This document shows positions 23,501-33,627 of a stretch of DNA of 64,000 nt, piece after piece. The DNA lies in the NCBI GenBank assembly GCA_016800925.1, contig JABCPU010000375.1, forward strand, positions 1-64,000, given 5' to 3'. The stretch comes from Suillus spraguei. Its lineage: Eukaryota; Basidiomycota; Agaricomycetes; Boletales; Suillaceae. The notes below the pieces were generated by a model, which had not been told where the DNA came from, made no database searches, and saw only the letters and a list, made by a program, of their open reading frames with translations. The translations under genes and the position numbers were made by a program. The first letter of the stretch is position 1; every line of letters begins with the position of its first letter.

Positions 23501-24876
23501 ATGATATCCAGGGCAAGGTGGTATACGACTTGGATCCAGTTGGCGGAATCGCAAAGTTGAAGTCATTCTGCGAAACTGCTCGTGATAAAGGGTATCACTG
23601 GGCATGGGTTGATACGTGTTGCATCGACCAGACTAACAATGTCGAGGTCCAACAATCAGTCAACTCCATGTTTATTTGGTATCACCACTCAGCGCTTACC
23701 ATCATTTACCTGTCGGATGTTCCCCGTTCGTCGCAGCCTGGCGCACTCGCAAGTAGTGCTTGGAACACACGAGGATGGACAGTTCAGGAATTCCTCGCCC
23801 CCAGACTTGTCCTATTTTATCAGAATGATTGGTCCCTATATCTCAACGATCGCTCTCCTAACCACAAGGATTCTCTTGCAATCATGCGGGAGATGGGAGA
23901 TGCCACGGGCATAGATTCCCAGGCCCTAATCGCATTCCGTCCGGGGATGAGAGACGCCCGGGAGAAGCTCCAATGGGTGTCGGCGCGAGTCACCACGTGG
24001 CAGGAAGATATCGCGTACTCATTGTTTGGTATCTTTGGCGTCAGACTGCCTGTCATTTATGGCGAGAAGAAGCAAAGCGCGCTTGGGAGGCTCTTGCAGG
24101 AGGTGGTAGCTCGGTCGGGCGACATCAGTGCCCTGGACTGGGTGGGGCAATCGTCCGAATTCAATAGTTGTCTGCCGGCCGACATTACTTCATACAAAAC
24201 TCCACCATACATCACACCATCTCCGTCCGAAAATGACATTCAGACGTCAATCTCCTCGCTCCGACACGTTGTGGCTGTAGATTTGGTGCTGAAACTTTAC
24301 GACGTGCTTGACAACCTGAACGCGCCTCGTTTCGCGAACTGTAGGCTGCATCTGCCTTGCATCGCATTTCGTGTCACAGCAGTCAAACGAAGTCGCGCTC
24401 AAGACCAGGAGATATATGAGGTCAAAGCCGATGGGCTTCATGACCTGCTGATCACCACAAAGGACAAGCTGATTCAGTACTCATCACCACGCCCCACTAT
24501 GCAAACATTTTTTCTTGTTCGTCCGTGGAATCGTTATCTCCTCGAGCTTCCTGACTTTGCGGAGCCGTCTAGCTCAGCAGAGCTACCTGATGTTGCTGAC
24601 GACACGGACAACGAGGAAGATTATTGGTCTCTACCGGGGTCTCCATTACAGGATTTGCCTGACGAGTTCCCTGAAGCACAAGAGTCTGTTGATTCGGAAT
24701 TGATCGATCGAGCGTTGCGATTGACCGCTCGTCTTGAGCAGCCTTTTGGCGCATTTTTGCTAGCGCAGCAGCGCGGCGGAGAATACAAGAGAATCGCGTC
24801 AGATCGTGATATTATTGCACGTGTCAAAGACCTTTCTTCTATTCCGGACATGGTCAGGACACTCGAGATATTGTAG
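20508..24876 (+). CDS. WD40-TPR-HET domain protein (NLR-like allorecognition type)
   Basis: Eleven exons: 20508-21469, 21519-21563, 21622-21642, 21695-21874, 21935-22090, 22138-22245, 22317-22469, 22530-22692, 22745-22965, 23018-23162, 23210-24876. Two introns use GC donors (after 21642 and 22692). Exon 1 encodes WD40 repeats (for example GHNHRVRAVAMSGNGQWIAS, SASDDCQVRVWRL). The middle exons carry TPR-like helices (ALAAGNYDTAVELYSATIDL, AIELNPSSYVGYQSKH). The last exon has a HET domain (VMLSHRWEGTEPLLHDI, WAWVDTCCIDQ, WNTRGWTVQEFLAP; about 23455-23830). HET domains trigger cell death in fungal non-self recognition; that role here is inferred. One base is missing near 20630 (GAG-ATAAG where the WD motif needs GAGGATAAG); restoring the count gives 1273 residues. 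The start is uncertain: the frame is open from an ATG at 20388. Confidence 0.85.
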
Positions 24877-25012
24877 CGGTCATTCTGTATCGCGACAGTT
24901 ACCACTTTATCTTCGAGGCACTTTCCCGTTACATTTTTCGCACCTACGTCGTTCTATTTCGCCACTGGCATCCGGCCCAGGGCTTCAAGCCAGGCCTTGT
25001 ACATCACTACAG

Positions 25013-25147
25013 ACGGCAAAGCTCTCACCCAGCCCATCAAAGTCCACTTCAACTGGATAATATCACTCCAGACAGCAAATTTCTGGCGAGTGGCTCATTG
25101 GACACAGCGGGGCTCTTGGACACAAAAACATGGTGGGTGGAAGGAAT
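25013..25147 (+). pseudogene. Duplicated WD40 fragment behind the HET gene
   Basis: Nearly identical to 20783-20935 of the WD40 exon (GACGGCAAAGCTCTCACCC ... AGCGGGGCTCTTGGACAC) with several small deletions. It is a local partial copy 4.2 kb downstream in the same orientation. No start, no continuation. Confidence 0.88.
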
Positions 25148-26153
25148 CAAATTACGGATCTTTATGAACGTTACATAACTTTGGGTTTGTTATTATTACA
25201 ATATCCTATTATGAAATAGCCTATGTATCTGTATAAAGCACGAATAATTTGTTGGATTATCATATATCAGGGGTCGAGGTACGAGCTCGACACTTATCGG
25301 GAATCTTCGGGATCGATAGCGCGTCAATGGCGCAATATTACCGGGCGTCGGCAGCATGGTTTTAGCGTTGACTGGCATATATAAGTAGAAAATTTTCTGT
25401 AGGAGTACGCTATGCGTTTGTGACACAGCGGGTTCACTGAGTTGGTATTACTTTCAGAACGTGTCCGAGACTTGCGTGCAACTCAATATAATTCCGCTTC
25501 TAAAAAATCACTCTCTTCGTGCGGATCTCATTCCAAACCCCACAACAATCATTTGGGATGAACTTCATGACTTTTGCTGTGCAATCTGCAATCGTCCATG
25601 AATACTGTTCGGAGGAATTACCTTCATAGGTTTGAGAGATTTTCGGCAGGCAGGTCCCGTTTTCAGCGGAACAGGAGAGACCGCGACTCTCGCATCATCG
25701 GTAAAGTCATCGACATCATGACATAGCATTCGTATATCGAGTCTCATTACAGCAATTCGGACCATGGGCACCCGCAATTCACCGCTTTCGTAGATCGTAT
25801 TGGCGACCATAGAATCTTAGTCGACCCATCCCGGAGTACCTCCTCATCGCCTAGATCTCAAACAAAACTGCATCCCCAATTCTCAATGCATTCGAAAGGC
25901 ACTGCATTCACTGCATCAACTTTTCGTTACATGAGTGGGAACGCGAAAGTTTTTTCAGGAGCAAATATTACTGTACAAATATACTACTGTAGATACATTT
26001 TAGAGTGGTTATGCATTGGAAGTATCACAGTATGCCGTCCGAGAGTCGACCGAAGGCGTGTCCTTGTAATAATGGAAAGTGGAAAGACCCGGCAGCGGAG
26101 TCGGGAACTGGTACATATGAGGACTTTCGGCGCACCAAGACTAGAGTCCCACA
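25148..26153. other. Intergenic; upstream flank of the next gene is a repeat
   Basis: No gene supported in 25148-26070. The part 26070-26153, directly before the small acidic protein gene, is repeated at about 45290-45398 together with the start of that gene. Confidence 0.5.
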
Positions 26154-26599
26154 ATGAGCCCCACTGTATGTTTCAACTTTTCTCACCATGTTATGTTATA
26201 TTGACTCCTGCTTGTCAGGTCGCAGACATTTCTGAGGTAACACGATAAGTGCACACAGCTCGATAAAATGCTGATTGGCCACTGCAGGATGCCCACTCAT
26301 CCAAGAGTCCCCCTGTTCCAACAGGATGGACCGCGGGATTCACAGATAATAATAATGCGGAAACTATGCTCAATTATTCCACTGGCTTGACAGCGAACCT
26401 TGAGCTCACCGAAGACGGGGGTTCGCGCTACATTTTTTCATCGGGCAAGAGCTACTACCTTTGGAACACGACGAGCGAGGATGGATGGCGGATTCTCAAT
26501 GCAAAGGATCGCGATGAATTTTATATCAATGTCGCAAAGGGCAAAGGAGGACTGGAGCTTGAAGAACTTCCAGATTTTGGAAGTGATCTCGAAGGATGA
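26154..26599 (+). CDS. Small acidic protein, unknown family
   Basis: Exons 26154-26165, 26219-26236 and 26288-26599 encode 113 residues: a 4-codon first exon (MSPT), a 6-codon second exon (VADISE) and a large third exon with GFTDNNNAETMLNYSTGL, YLWNTTSEDGWRIL and an acidic end EELPDFGSDLEG. The splice sites are GT-AG with 51-53 bp introns. The start is supported by the CCACA-ATG context and by conservation of the same first exon and its flank at 45399. No signal peptide, membrane segment or known domain. The tiny exons make the model less certain than the third exon itself. Confidence 0.6.
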
Positions 26600-27887
26600 A
26601 CGTTTTTGCGACTCGTATATGGCAGATGGTAGGTGCTTTGTGTGTAACTTCACGCTTCACGTATTGTAAGAGCTTGTAACTTTTAGTACTTGGAACGAAA
26701 TGTGTACTTTACCTTCACAGATTTAATGTTTAATCTTGTTCTGCACTGCCACGCGCTTCTGCCACCAGAAAGCTCTTCGTTTCTCCCTTGCATGGTGCCG
26801 GGACCATTTTCAATCCCATTTGTCAGACTAAGGAAAAGGATTCCAGTGTCGAGTAACACTAGGCATCGGTGTCCCTTTCAGATAAGCTACATAAGTTTGT
26901 TTTCTGCGTTTTTGAAATCTGACTGCATCCTGCTCTAGGGTAATGCGATTAGTGTGAACGACAGAACGCGACTGCACGTACTCCTCTTTTACCTCACCTG
27001 GATCCAGAAGAAACCGAATCCACCACGCTCGGTCGAGTACGATGACGAATCTGAGGACGATATTTTTGATGTTCCCAAACCTACTACCGATAGTATCAAC
27101 TTGTAGTCTTCGCAACAATCTCTACCCCTGGCTTCCATTTCTCCTCCTTGTTTTTAGCTCTCCGCTTCTTGAATGTCATCTCTCGACGTTGCTCACTGCC
27201 AGACGTGTCCGTTCCATAAGAACACTCCAAGCGTGGTTTCTTTGGTCGTTGCGCTCGCTCAAACTCGTCCCTGCAGCTCGCCACCGTTAAACCCAACCAA
27301 CCAGTGCCAGAAAGGAAAGTGGGAGAAGGCAAATGCGAATAAGAAAATGTTGATGATGTAAATACTGTTTCGACTCTTGCATACTGTCTTCTCGACCCGA
27401 CGGCCAGTGTCAGCGCGGTTCTGCGCATGATTTGCTCAGCATCACAGCAGATAAAGTAAACGACAAGACAACCCTCGACACCTGTGTTTAGAGGATTTAT
27501 GGGATGAATATTCTGTGTATCTAGCGAAAAAGGTTCGTCTCAGTCCTGTTTGCAACATACCACTCATACAAATATTCTAGGGCGCTCGTCTGAGAGAACA
27601 ATTCAAGAAGGCAGAAAGAGGAAACGACAAATCAGAGACATCCGAGGAATGGAGATCGAGGAAGAACTCGTGTTTTTCAATCTGCTCGACGACATCGACC
27701 TATATGCCACCTTCAGGCAAGCATTACAAAAATGCGTCATTCATTCCTGCTGTCTTATACTGTTCCCCGCTTATGGTGATTGTTTTCGCGACATTCCAGA
27801 ATCAAAACAGTGTTTTACACCAGGCAGCGATGATGGCTTGGAGTGATAGAAGCCCAAATGTCACAAATATCAATACAGTACTGACAG
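26600..27887. other. Region with orphan exon-like frames, no complete gene
   Basis: A frame after a possible acceptor at 26938 encodes an acidic end (TWIQKKPNPPRSVEYDDESE) stopping at 27107; a minus frame (27428-27096) is rich in Lys/Arg; a plus frame after an acceptor near 27583 runs to 27907. I could not join them or identify a family. They may be broken gene pieces. Confidence 0.3.
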
Positions 27888-28863
27888 TCAAAAATTGTTT
27901 GTGCTAAAATTGTCCAAGTTTATGTTACCCAAACGCAGAAGAATGACTTTACAATTGGCGCATGGGTTCTCCAGCAATTTTTTGCGCACCGCCATATCAG
28001 GGATAGCAAGCTTATCCACCACTTCGAGAGCCTCGAATGGTTTGACCGCAACACCTCCGACATCTGCCAGCGCCACTTTGTTCCCGAGCCTTTATAAATC
28101 AAGTTAGTTGCAATAAAAGGGTGTCTGCCATGGACGACTTACAATTTAATTAATAGTGCAGGAAAAGTCTCTGCACAATGCCCGATAAGCTGCCCCTCGT
28201 CCCCAGGCATATAACTCTTGTTCCTTTCATCTTCTTTGGCCAAACCGGTGGGGACAAGTATGTTTTCTCGAGCACTGTCTTTACGAGCTTTCTTGGGTTT
28301 ATCCAAACTACTTCCGAGGCAAACCCGTTTGATACTTTCTTGAGTGAACCAAGTGATCTGCACCACTTGAGGCTGCTTGTCTTTCTTACCACGCAACGTC
28401 TGACACCACTGGCCATAAAGAATTACCAGAGGATGGTAATAATCAGCTGCAGTGGCATCGTCAGGAATCCGTCCGGTTACAGAGAAGATCCAGCCGACGA
28501 GGTCGAACAGTGTCTCGAATTTACAATCCATGCCTTGATAGCTGACCGTCAGTTGTTTGTCTAGAAAGGCAGTGCTCTTATCCCTATATCAAGTATGAGC
28601 GTAGAAACAGGATAAGCCAGCCCTCCTAACCGTAGATATTTGATCCTCTCGACAACATTGGGAAAGCTGTTGCGTGTCAGAATGTTATTGATAACCTCGT
28701 GGTAGTTGAGGTTGTCTTTGATTTTGTCAAACAAGTCCATTATCTGTGAAAATATATGGTCAGACTCGGAAGCTCTGCTATATCTGAGTAAGAACCATAC
28801 TTTTGCTGCATCAAACTCGATGTCTTTCTCTATCTTTTCGTGGAATGCTTCATGAATTGACAT
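27888..28863 (-). CDS. Conserved hypothetical protein
   Basis: Four exons on the minus strand: 28863-28801 (MSIHEAFHEKIEKDIEFDAAK), 28743-28609, 28576-28143 and 28089-27888, 277 residues. Exon 3 has DCKFETLFDLVGWIF, DYYHPLVILYGQWCQTLRG and KKARKDSARENILVP; exon 4 ends with a Cys pair (NPCANCKVILLRLGNINLDNF). The join between exons 2 and 3 would need a 32-bp intron, shorter than any other in the window; a small indel in a continuous exon is the alternative. The translation is rich in aromatic and charged residues and looks like real coding sequence, but I recognise no function. No signal peptide. Confidence 0.55.
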
Positions 28864-29369
28864 CCTGGCAGCTCAGGTGAGTGAAACAAGTGCCAATCAG
28901 TGAACCAATGAAGGTATTAAAACCATCTGAATGCCATGTAACATTGTAATTCGATGCTCATAAACTTGAGTCCATGGTAGCATATGGTATCTTGTTATCC
29001 CTTCTCAGTTTTTTTGAGTGGCTTCAAGCCCTGAGCATATGGCTTTATCTAGGGATCTGCATGGGTAAACCCCCAGATACCGGAAGTCATACCCGTATCT
29101 GGGATTATGAGACGATAAGGTGGGGAGCGGATGCGCTAGATAACAGGTAAATCTCAGTCTCTTGAAAAGAACTCATATTGACGGTTAAAGTACCTAGATA
29201 ACAGGTAACTAAAACGCTCGTTAGCCAGGGCAAAAATGGTGACTGGTGACTAGGTACTTACATCTCAGTCTCTTGAAAAGAACTGAGATGTTTTTGCGCT
29301 TGAGCGCCTACTATAAGGTGAGTGGAATAGCAATGATAATAAAACTAATCAAATGGCATATTGCACAGC
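28864..29369. other. Intergenic with small repeats and a hairpin
   Basis: CTAGATAACAGGTAA occurs at about 29136 and 29194. ATCTCAGTCTCTTGAAAAG occurs at 29151 and 29262. The second copy sits in an inverted repeat (CATCTCAGT at 29261-29269 and ACTGAGATG at 29282-29290). No gene. Confidence 0.6.
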
Positions 29370-30138
29370 TGTCATATACCATACTTCTAATCCCAGATCC
29401 GACCATATCTGATCAGATCCGATCAATTCCATTTCTGTCCGGTCCACAGATCCTGTCCGGACCACCCATCCGAATGTGCTCACTTCTCGCACCTTAACTC
29501 CCTTGTGTATATCTGTGTCTATCTCCTTTCGTTATTCCTCCTGTTTCTGGTATTCCGGCTGTGTATATTTCCATCCTGCGTCACTGATCCGTTACCTGTG
29601 TTCATTTCCGATTCATGCTTACTGATCTGCTGTGCATTAACTAATAGACTTCCGTTACACTTCGTACATAGCCCTCGGTCCCGGACTTGTTGATTATCTG
29701 TCTTAGATACTTACAGTATATAAACCACTTGTAGATCTCTGTAGAACCTTAGTTTGAATATCATCTTAGATTCTGCTCATTCTGCTTCCTCCAGACTTAA
29801 GCCACTTTCTGCTCTAAGTCATCTTCCAAGACTTAGGATTGATTCCTATAGTCTATATCTCCGACTCTATCTTTGGATAGTCTATCTCTGTTAGTTTCTA
29901 GTTAGGAACTCGTTCTGAAGCTAGTCTTAATCTTCATTCTATTCTTATGTTCTGGATAACCTTTGGACATATCATATCCGATACCTTTGGACGTCCGGAT
30001 CTGTCACGCAACTCCTTCCGGATCTTTGGACGTATAACTTCTCCCTGAAATAAGGGGCATTACTTGGGAAAGGGGCACAGTGCATGAACTGAGGCCAAAG
30101 CCCTTCGGATCTCTCTACCTTTGAGTATGGTCTTAACA
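29370..30138 (+). mobile_element. Solo LTR, family 1 copy 3 (769 bp)
   Basis: Begins TGTCATATACC, ends TAACA, and is flanked by a perfect 5-bp target duplication ACAGC (29365-29369 and 30139-30143). It shares with the two other copies the TATATAA box (about 29716) and the AAGGGGCA ... GGGGCACAG block near the end, but is shorter internally. Confidence 0.93.
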
Positions 30139-30301
30139 ACAGCGTAACGACAACATCACACTGGCACATGCTGTTGGTGCTCAGACCACTCTTCTTATCT
30201 CTTCTCACTCGTACCTTTCTCGGATCCTTCGGTCTCTTTCCTCTTGGATCGTTTGGATTCCAACACTCCCCCTTGAGTGCAAGCCAGGCTCATCTGTGTC
30301 C

Positions 30302-31504
30302 TCAACTTTTGAAGGCGCAGGTGGGGTAAAGCCTTGGGGCATCGGCCACATTCTTGTCCATGGGACAATAGAGGAGATTGAACATTCCGTTCCTGATGTG
30401 GGAATGAATGAAGTGGTACCGGAGGTCGATGTGTTTGGTGCGTGATTGGAACTTCCCAGTACTTGCTAACGCAATAGCGGCCTGGTTATTGCAGAATATG
30501 GGGGTAGGAAGGGATGGCACATTGTAGAGTTTGCCAATGAGAAGCTGGAGGTACAGTACCTCCCGAGCTACACTGGTAAGTGCAATGTACTTAGCCTCTG
30601 CCATGGATAAAGCAATTAATGGCTGCTTCCTCACACTCCAGGCTACTGGTCCTCCGTTCAGTAGAACAATATAGCTGGACATCGAGTGCTGGTGGGGTTG
30701 GGATGCCCAGTCTGCATCCACAAAGGCCTCTATACCCTCATCCGTCGTGCTGAGGGTGAGCTCAATCTCTGCTGACCCTTTTAGGTATCGGAGCACGCGT
30801 TTGGCTGCTTCCCAGTGAATTCTTCCTGGGTTCTGCATAAACTGTGAAAGGGTGGCCACAGTGAAGGCTATATCAGGCCGTGTGCTCATGGCAGCATACA
30901 TTAGCGACCTGATAGCTCGCTGATAAGGTACGTCACTCATGGCCTGTGTTTCTGCGAGCATGCTAGGGCACTGATCTACAGATAACATGGTGCCTGGTTC
31001 CATGGGGGTTTGGGCACTCTTTACTTTGGTGAGGTAAAACCTCTCGACTATGGTATCAATGTATGCTTTCTGTGATAGGGTTAAGGTGCGTGCAGTTCAG
31101 TCGCGCATTACCTTCAGTCCTAACAGCCAGTTTAACTCCCCTAGGTCCGATATTTTGAAGAAGTCGAGGAGTTGTGCCTTAAAGCGGTGAATGTGGGAGA
31201 TATGGTTGGCAGTGACAGCCATGTCATCTACAGACATGGTGATGATGACATGCTCATTGGGCCCTCACTTGAAGTAGACGGCCTGGTCTACCTTCAAGTG
31301 GGTAAACTTGAGCTTTTCAAAAACTCCCGCCAGCTCTTCTGCCCACTCGAAACTGGCCTGTTTCAGGCCAGGTAAGCTCCGTTTTAACTTCAATACCTTT
31401 CCTTGCTGACTATCCTTCAGATATCTGGGTGGTGGCCTCATATAGATCTCTTCCTGGATGGTAGCATAGAGGTAAGCACTTTTGGTGTTGACCTGGTGAA
31501 TTTC
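30302..31504 (-). pseudogene. Copia reverse transcriptase end and RNase H
   Basis: The frame continues NTKSAYLYATIQEEIYMRPP, GLKQASFEWAEEL, then past two TGA codons SVDDMAVTA (RT active site), LGELNWLLGLKVMRD and the RNase H stretch RSLMYAAMSTRPDIAF, AFVDADWA, ALSMAEAKYIAL, NNQAAIALA, RTKHIDLRYHFI. The C-terminus (MDKNVADAPRLYP) departs from the usual ADALTK ending. Confidence 0.87.
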
Positions 31505-32620
31505 TCAGTCCTTCTGGGCTGCAATCGTCAGGACCATCCTGATGGTGCTCATATTTGCGGTTGGGGTGAAGGTGTCGAAGTAGTCGATGCCGTATTGCTG
31601 CCTCTGACCATTTGCAACTAGGCAGGCATGGAGCTTAAGTTTCTCGCCATCTGGGCCTCGCTTCGTCGCCAGGACAAAATGGCAGGGGATGACATTAGCT
31701 CCTCGGGGTAAGTCTGTTACCTCCCATGTGCCGAGTTTCTCTAACTGACTGATCTCGTAGTCAACCGCCTCCTTCCATTCAACCCCATCTGGGCCATTCA
31801 ATGCCTGCTGCAAGGTGGGCTCTGGCTCAGCAACAGCCAGGGCACGTTCTAGGTGGGTTACCTCATACAGGAGGTCCAATTCTGATGCCTCCAGCAGGGA
31901 CTCTATGGCAACTGTCGCCGTCTGGCCACTCTGAAGTCTGGCATAGTAACCTGGGGCTGGCCTACTGCGCATTACTCTCAGCTCTGGAGTAGGGATGGAG
32001 GATGGCAGCACTGGGATGTGCTGAACGGTAGGTGCGTTGCCAGCTTCAGTAACTGCAACATCGTTGTTGTTGTTATTGTTGCTGTTACTGTTTGGGGTGG
32101 TGTTGGACTCCCCCTCATTCAGTACATCTTGGGCAACAGTCACCTCGGGAGGGGCAAAGGTCACATTCCATTCCACTGACACCCTCCATTTCTCTGGCCA
32201 GTAGATACAGTAACCCTTGCTCTCTGCATCCACCCCCACGAAAACCCCTTCCTCTGCTCGCGGCTCAAGTTTCCTGGCATCCAAGAGGTAGACATAGGCA
32301 GTGCATCCAAATTCACGTGCCTGTGCAAGGCTGGGCTTTGCCTTTCGGACAAGTTCATAGGGTGTGGTGCCTGGTGTCACTCTAGACAGTAGGCGATTCT
32401 TCAACCAGGTAGCATAACTGATGGCCTCCACCCAGAGGAACTTCGGGAGGTCCTTGGCGATAAGCATTGCCCTTCCGTGCTCTACCAGAGTCCAATTTAG
32501 GTGCTTGGCTACGCCATTCTGCTGAGGTGAGTCATGTACAGTCAACTGACACTCTATACCATGCTGAGATAGGTAGGTGTCAAACTCTGTGCTCAGGTAC
32601 TCTCCCCCGCGATCCCCCAC
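31505..32620 (-). pseudogene. Copia integrase end and reverse transcriptase start
   Basis: Contains GDRGGEYLSTEFD (second catalytic Asp), DSPQQNGVAKHLNWTLVE where the family has the catalytic Glu (GVAE) but this copy has Lys, a KNRLLSR-x-TPYELV block, an Asn/Ser-rich linker and the RT start (WKEAVDYEISQLEKLGTWEV, CHFVLATKRGPDGEKLK). Ends at a TGA at 31505-31507, after which the frame continues with VNTKSAYLYA. Confidence 0.85.
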
Positions 32621-33175
32621 GATCAGATTGGACCCTCTGTAGGCGTACTCCCAGCAATTGACGAGCAAGCCAGGCCTCATAGGCCTTAAAGGCAGTAAGT
32701 GCTTCGCTCTTGAGTCTCAAGAACTGAAGCCTCATTTGGTGACTGTAGTCATCCGTAAAGCTGATGTAGTAGAGACATCCACCGAGGCTCATGGTCTGCG
32801 CTGGACCCCAGAGGTCTGTATGGACTAGTTCCCCATAGGTAAGCGCTCTGCTGTCTGTCTCTGTGGGAAATGGCCTTTTTGCTGACTTCGCCTTTACACA
32901 GGCATCGCAAAATTCAGGTTTCGAGTCAGCATCAAGTTCAATGCCTGTGACCAGTCCTTTTCTCACAGCATCTATGGCTGCCAGTTGGGACACATGGCCC
33001 AAGACTTTGTGCAATTCATTGACAGTGAGCTTGGACTTCGCTATGTGTGCGTGATGCATCTGATGTGTGGCAGTGACACTATATAGGCCTTCAACTTGGG
33101 GGATTTCGGCAATGACTCATCGTTTGGGTCCGTGCGAGAGTATCTTGCACATGCGGCCTTTGAACAGGACAAAAA
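32580..33175 (-). pseudogene. Copia GAG-pre-integrase and integrase start
   Basis: Reads CKILSHGPKR, TGA, VIAEIPQVEGLYSV, then LTVNELHKVLGHVS (the H of the HHCC zinc site), FCDACVKAKSAKRPFP (the CC pair), VHTDLWGPAQ (first catalytic Asp) and SFTDDYSHQMRLQFL. Near 32600-32615 a short imperfect duplication (GATCGTGGGG followed by GATCGCGGGG) shifts the frame into the next open frame at the second catalytic Asp. Confidence 0.82.
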
Positions 33176-33178
33176 TTA

Positions 33179-33413
33179 GCATGTAGTAGGAGAGGGATAC
33201 ATGACGGGTGCTAATACGACATTAAATCTTGAGTAAAATGACACCTATTACTGCTGATCTTACTAGGATCTCGAATTCGTGGCTTGAATCAATATCACGG
33301 CTATATATATAGGTGCTTGGAGGTCTAAGTTGAGGACGGCGTGATTGAGAGTGAGTCTATTATAAGTGGTCTGTATACAGTAATTACACAACACCTGTCC
33401 TATGGCTCTTTTA
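33179..33413. other. Short unassigned stretch between copia and LINE
   Basis: Includes CTATATATATAGG near 33301 and directly precedes the LINE insertion site. It could be the promoter side of the sequence that resumes at 42474. Confidence 0.4.
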
Positions 33414-33427
33414 ATGTCCCTGAATAT
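33414..33427 (+). repeat. LINE target-site duplication, left copy
   Basis: ATGTCCCTGAATAT, identical to 42460-42473. Confidence 0.92.
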
Positions 33428-33627
33428 TTATTTATTTATTTTTTTGAATCCTTGTTTATTGTCCGTTGGGGCTAAGCCCTATGTTGGACATCTCCTACAT
33501 GTATGTACCTTGGTATTTACTCTATATATCTTGTCTTGGTAGCGTCTTGACAATGGTTCCAGCGTGGGCGGGAACTGTGATGCCTGTGAGGAGGCAAGCG
33601 GTTATGTTTGGGTTTGGTTTTGTTCTA

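Larger units (their letters stand above)
30139..33178 (-). mobile_element. Ty1/copia retrotransposon, 5'-truncated and dead
   Basis: Minus strand, order: end of the gag-pre-integrase region, integrase, RT, RNase H, then a polypurine tract (rc of CTCCCCCTTGAG at ~30266-30277) and the start of a 3' LTR (TGTTGGAATCC reading from 30265). Gag, protease and the 5' LTR are missing beyond about 33178. Frames are broken by TGA codons near 33116, 31505, 31265 and 31098 and by a frameshift. The left limit of the 3' LTR could not be fixed; the solo LTR at 29370-30138 may lie inside it. Confidence 0.85.

Noticed and set aside
30171..30265. TGTTGG ... CCAACA as a complete 95-bp copia LTR
   Set aside because: Too short to hold promoter and polyadenylation signals; more likely the copia LTR continues further left and is interrupted by the solo LTR.
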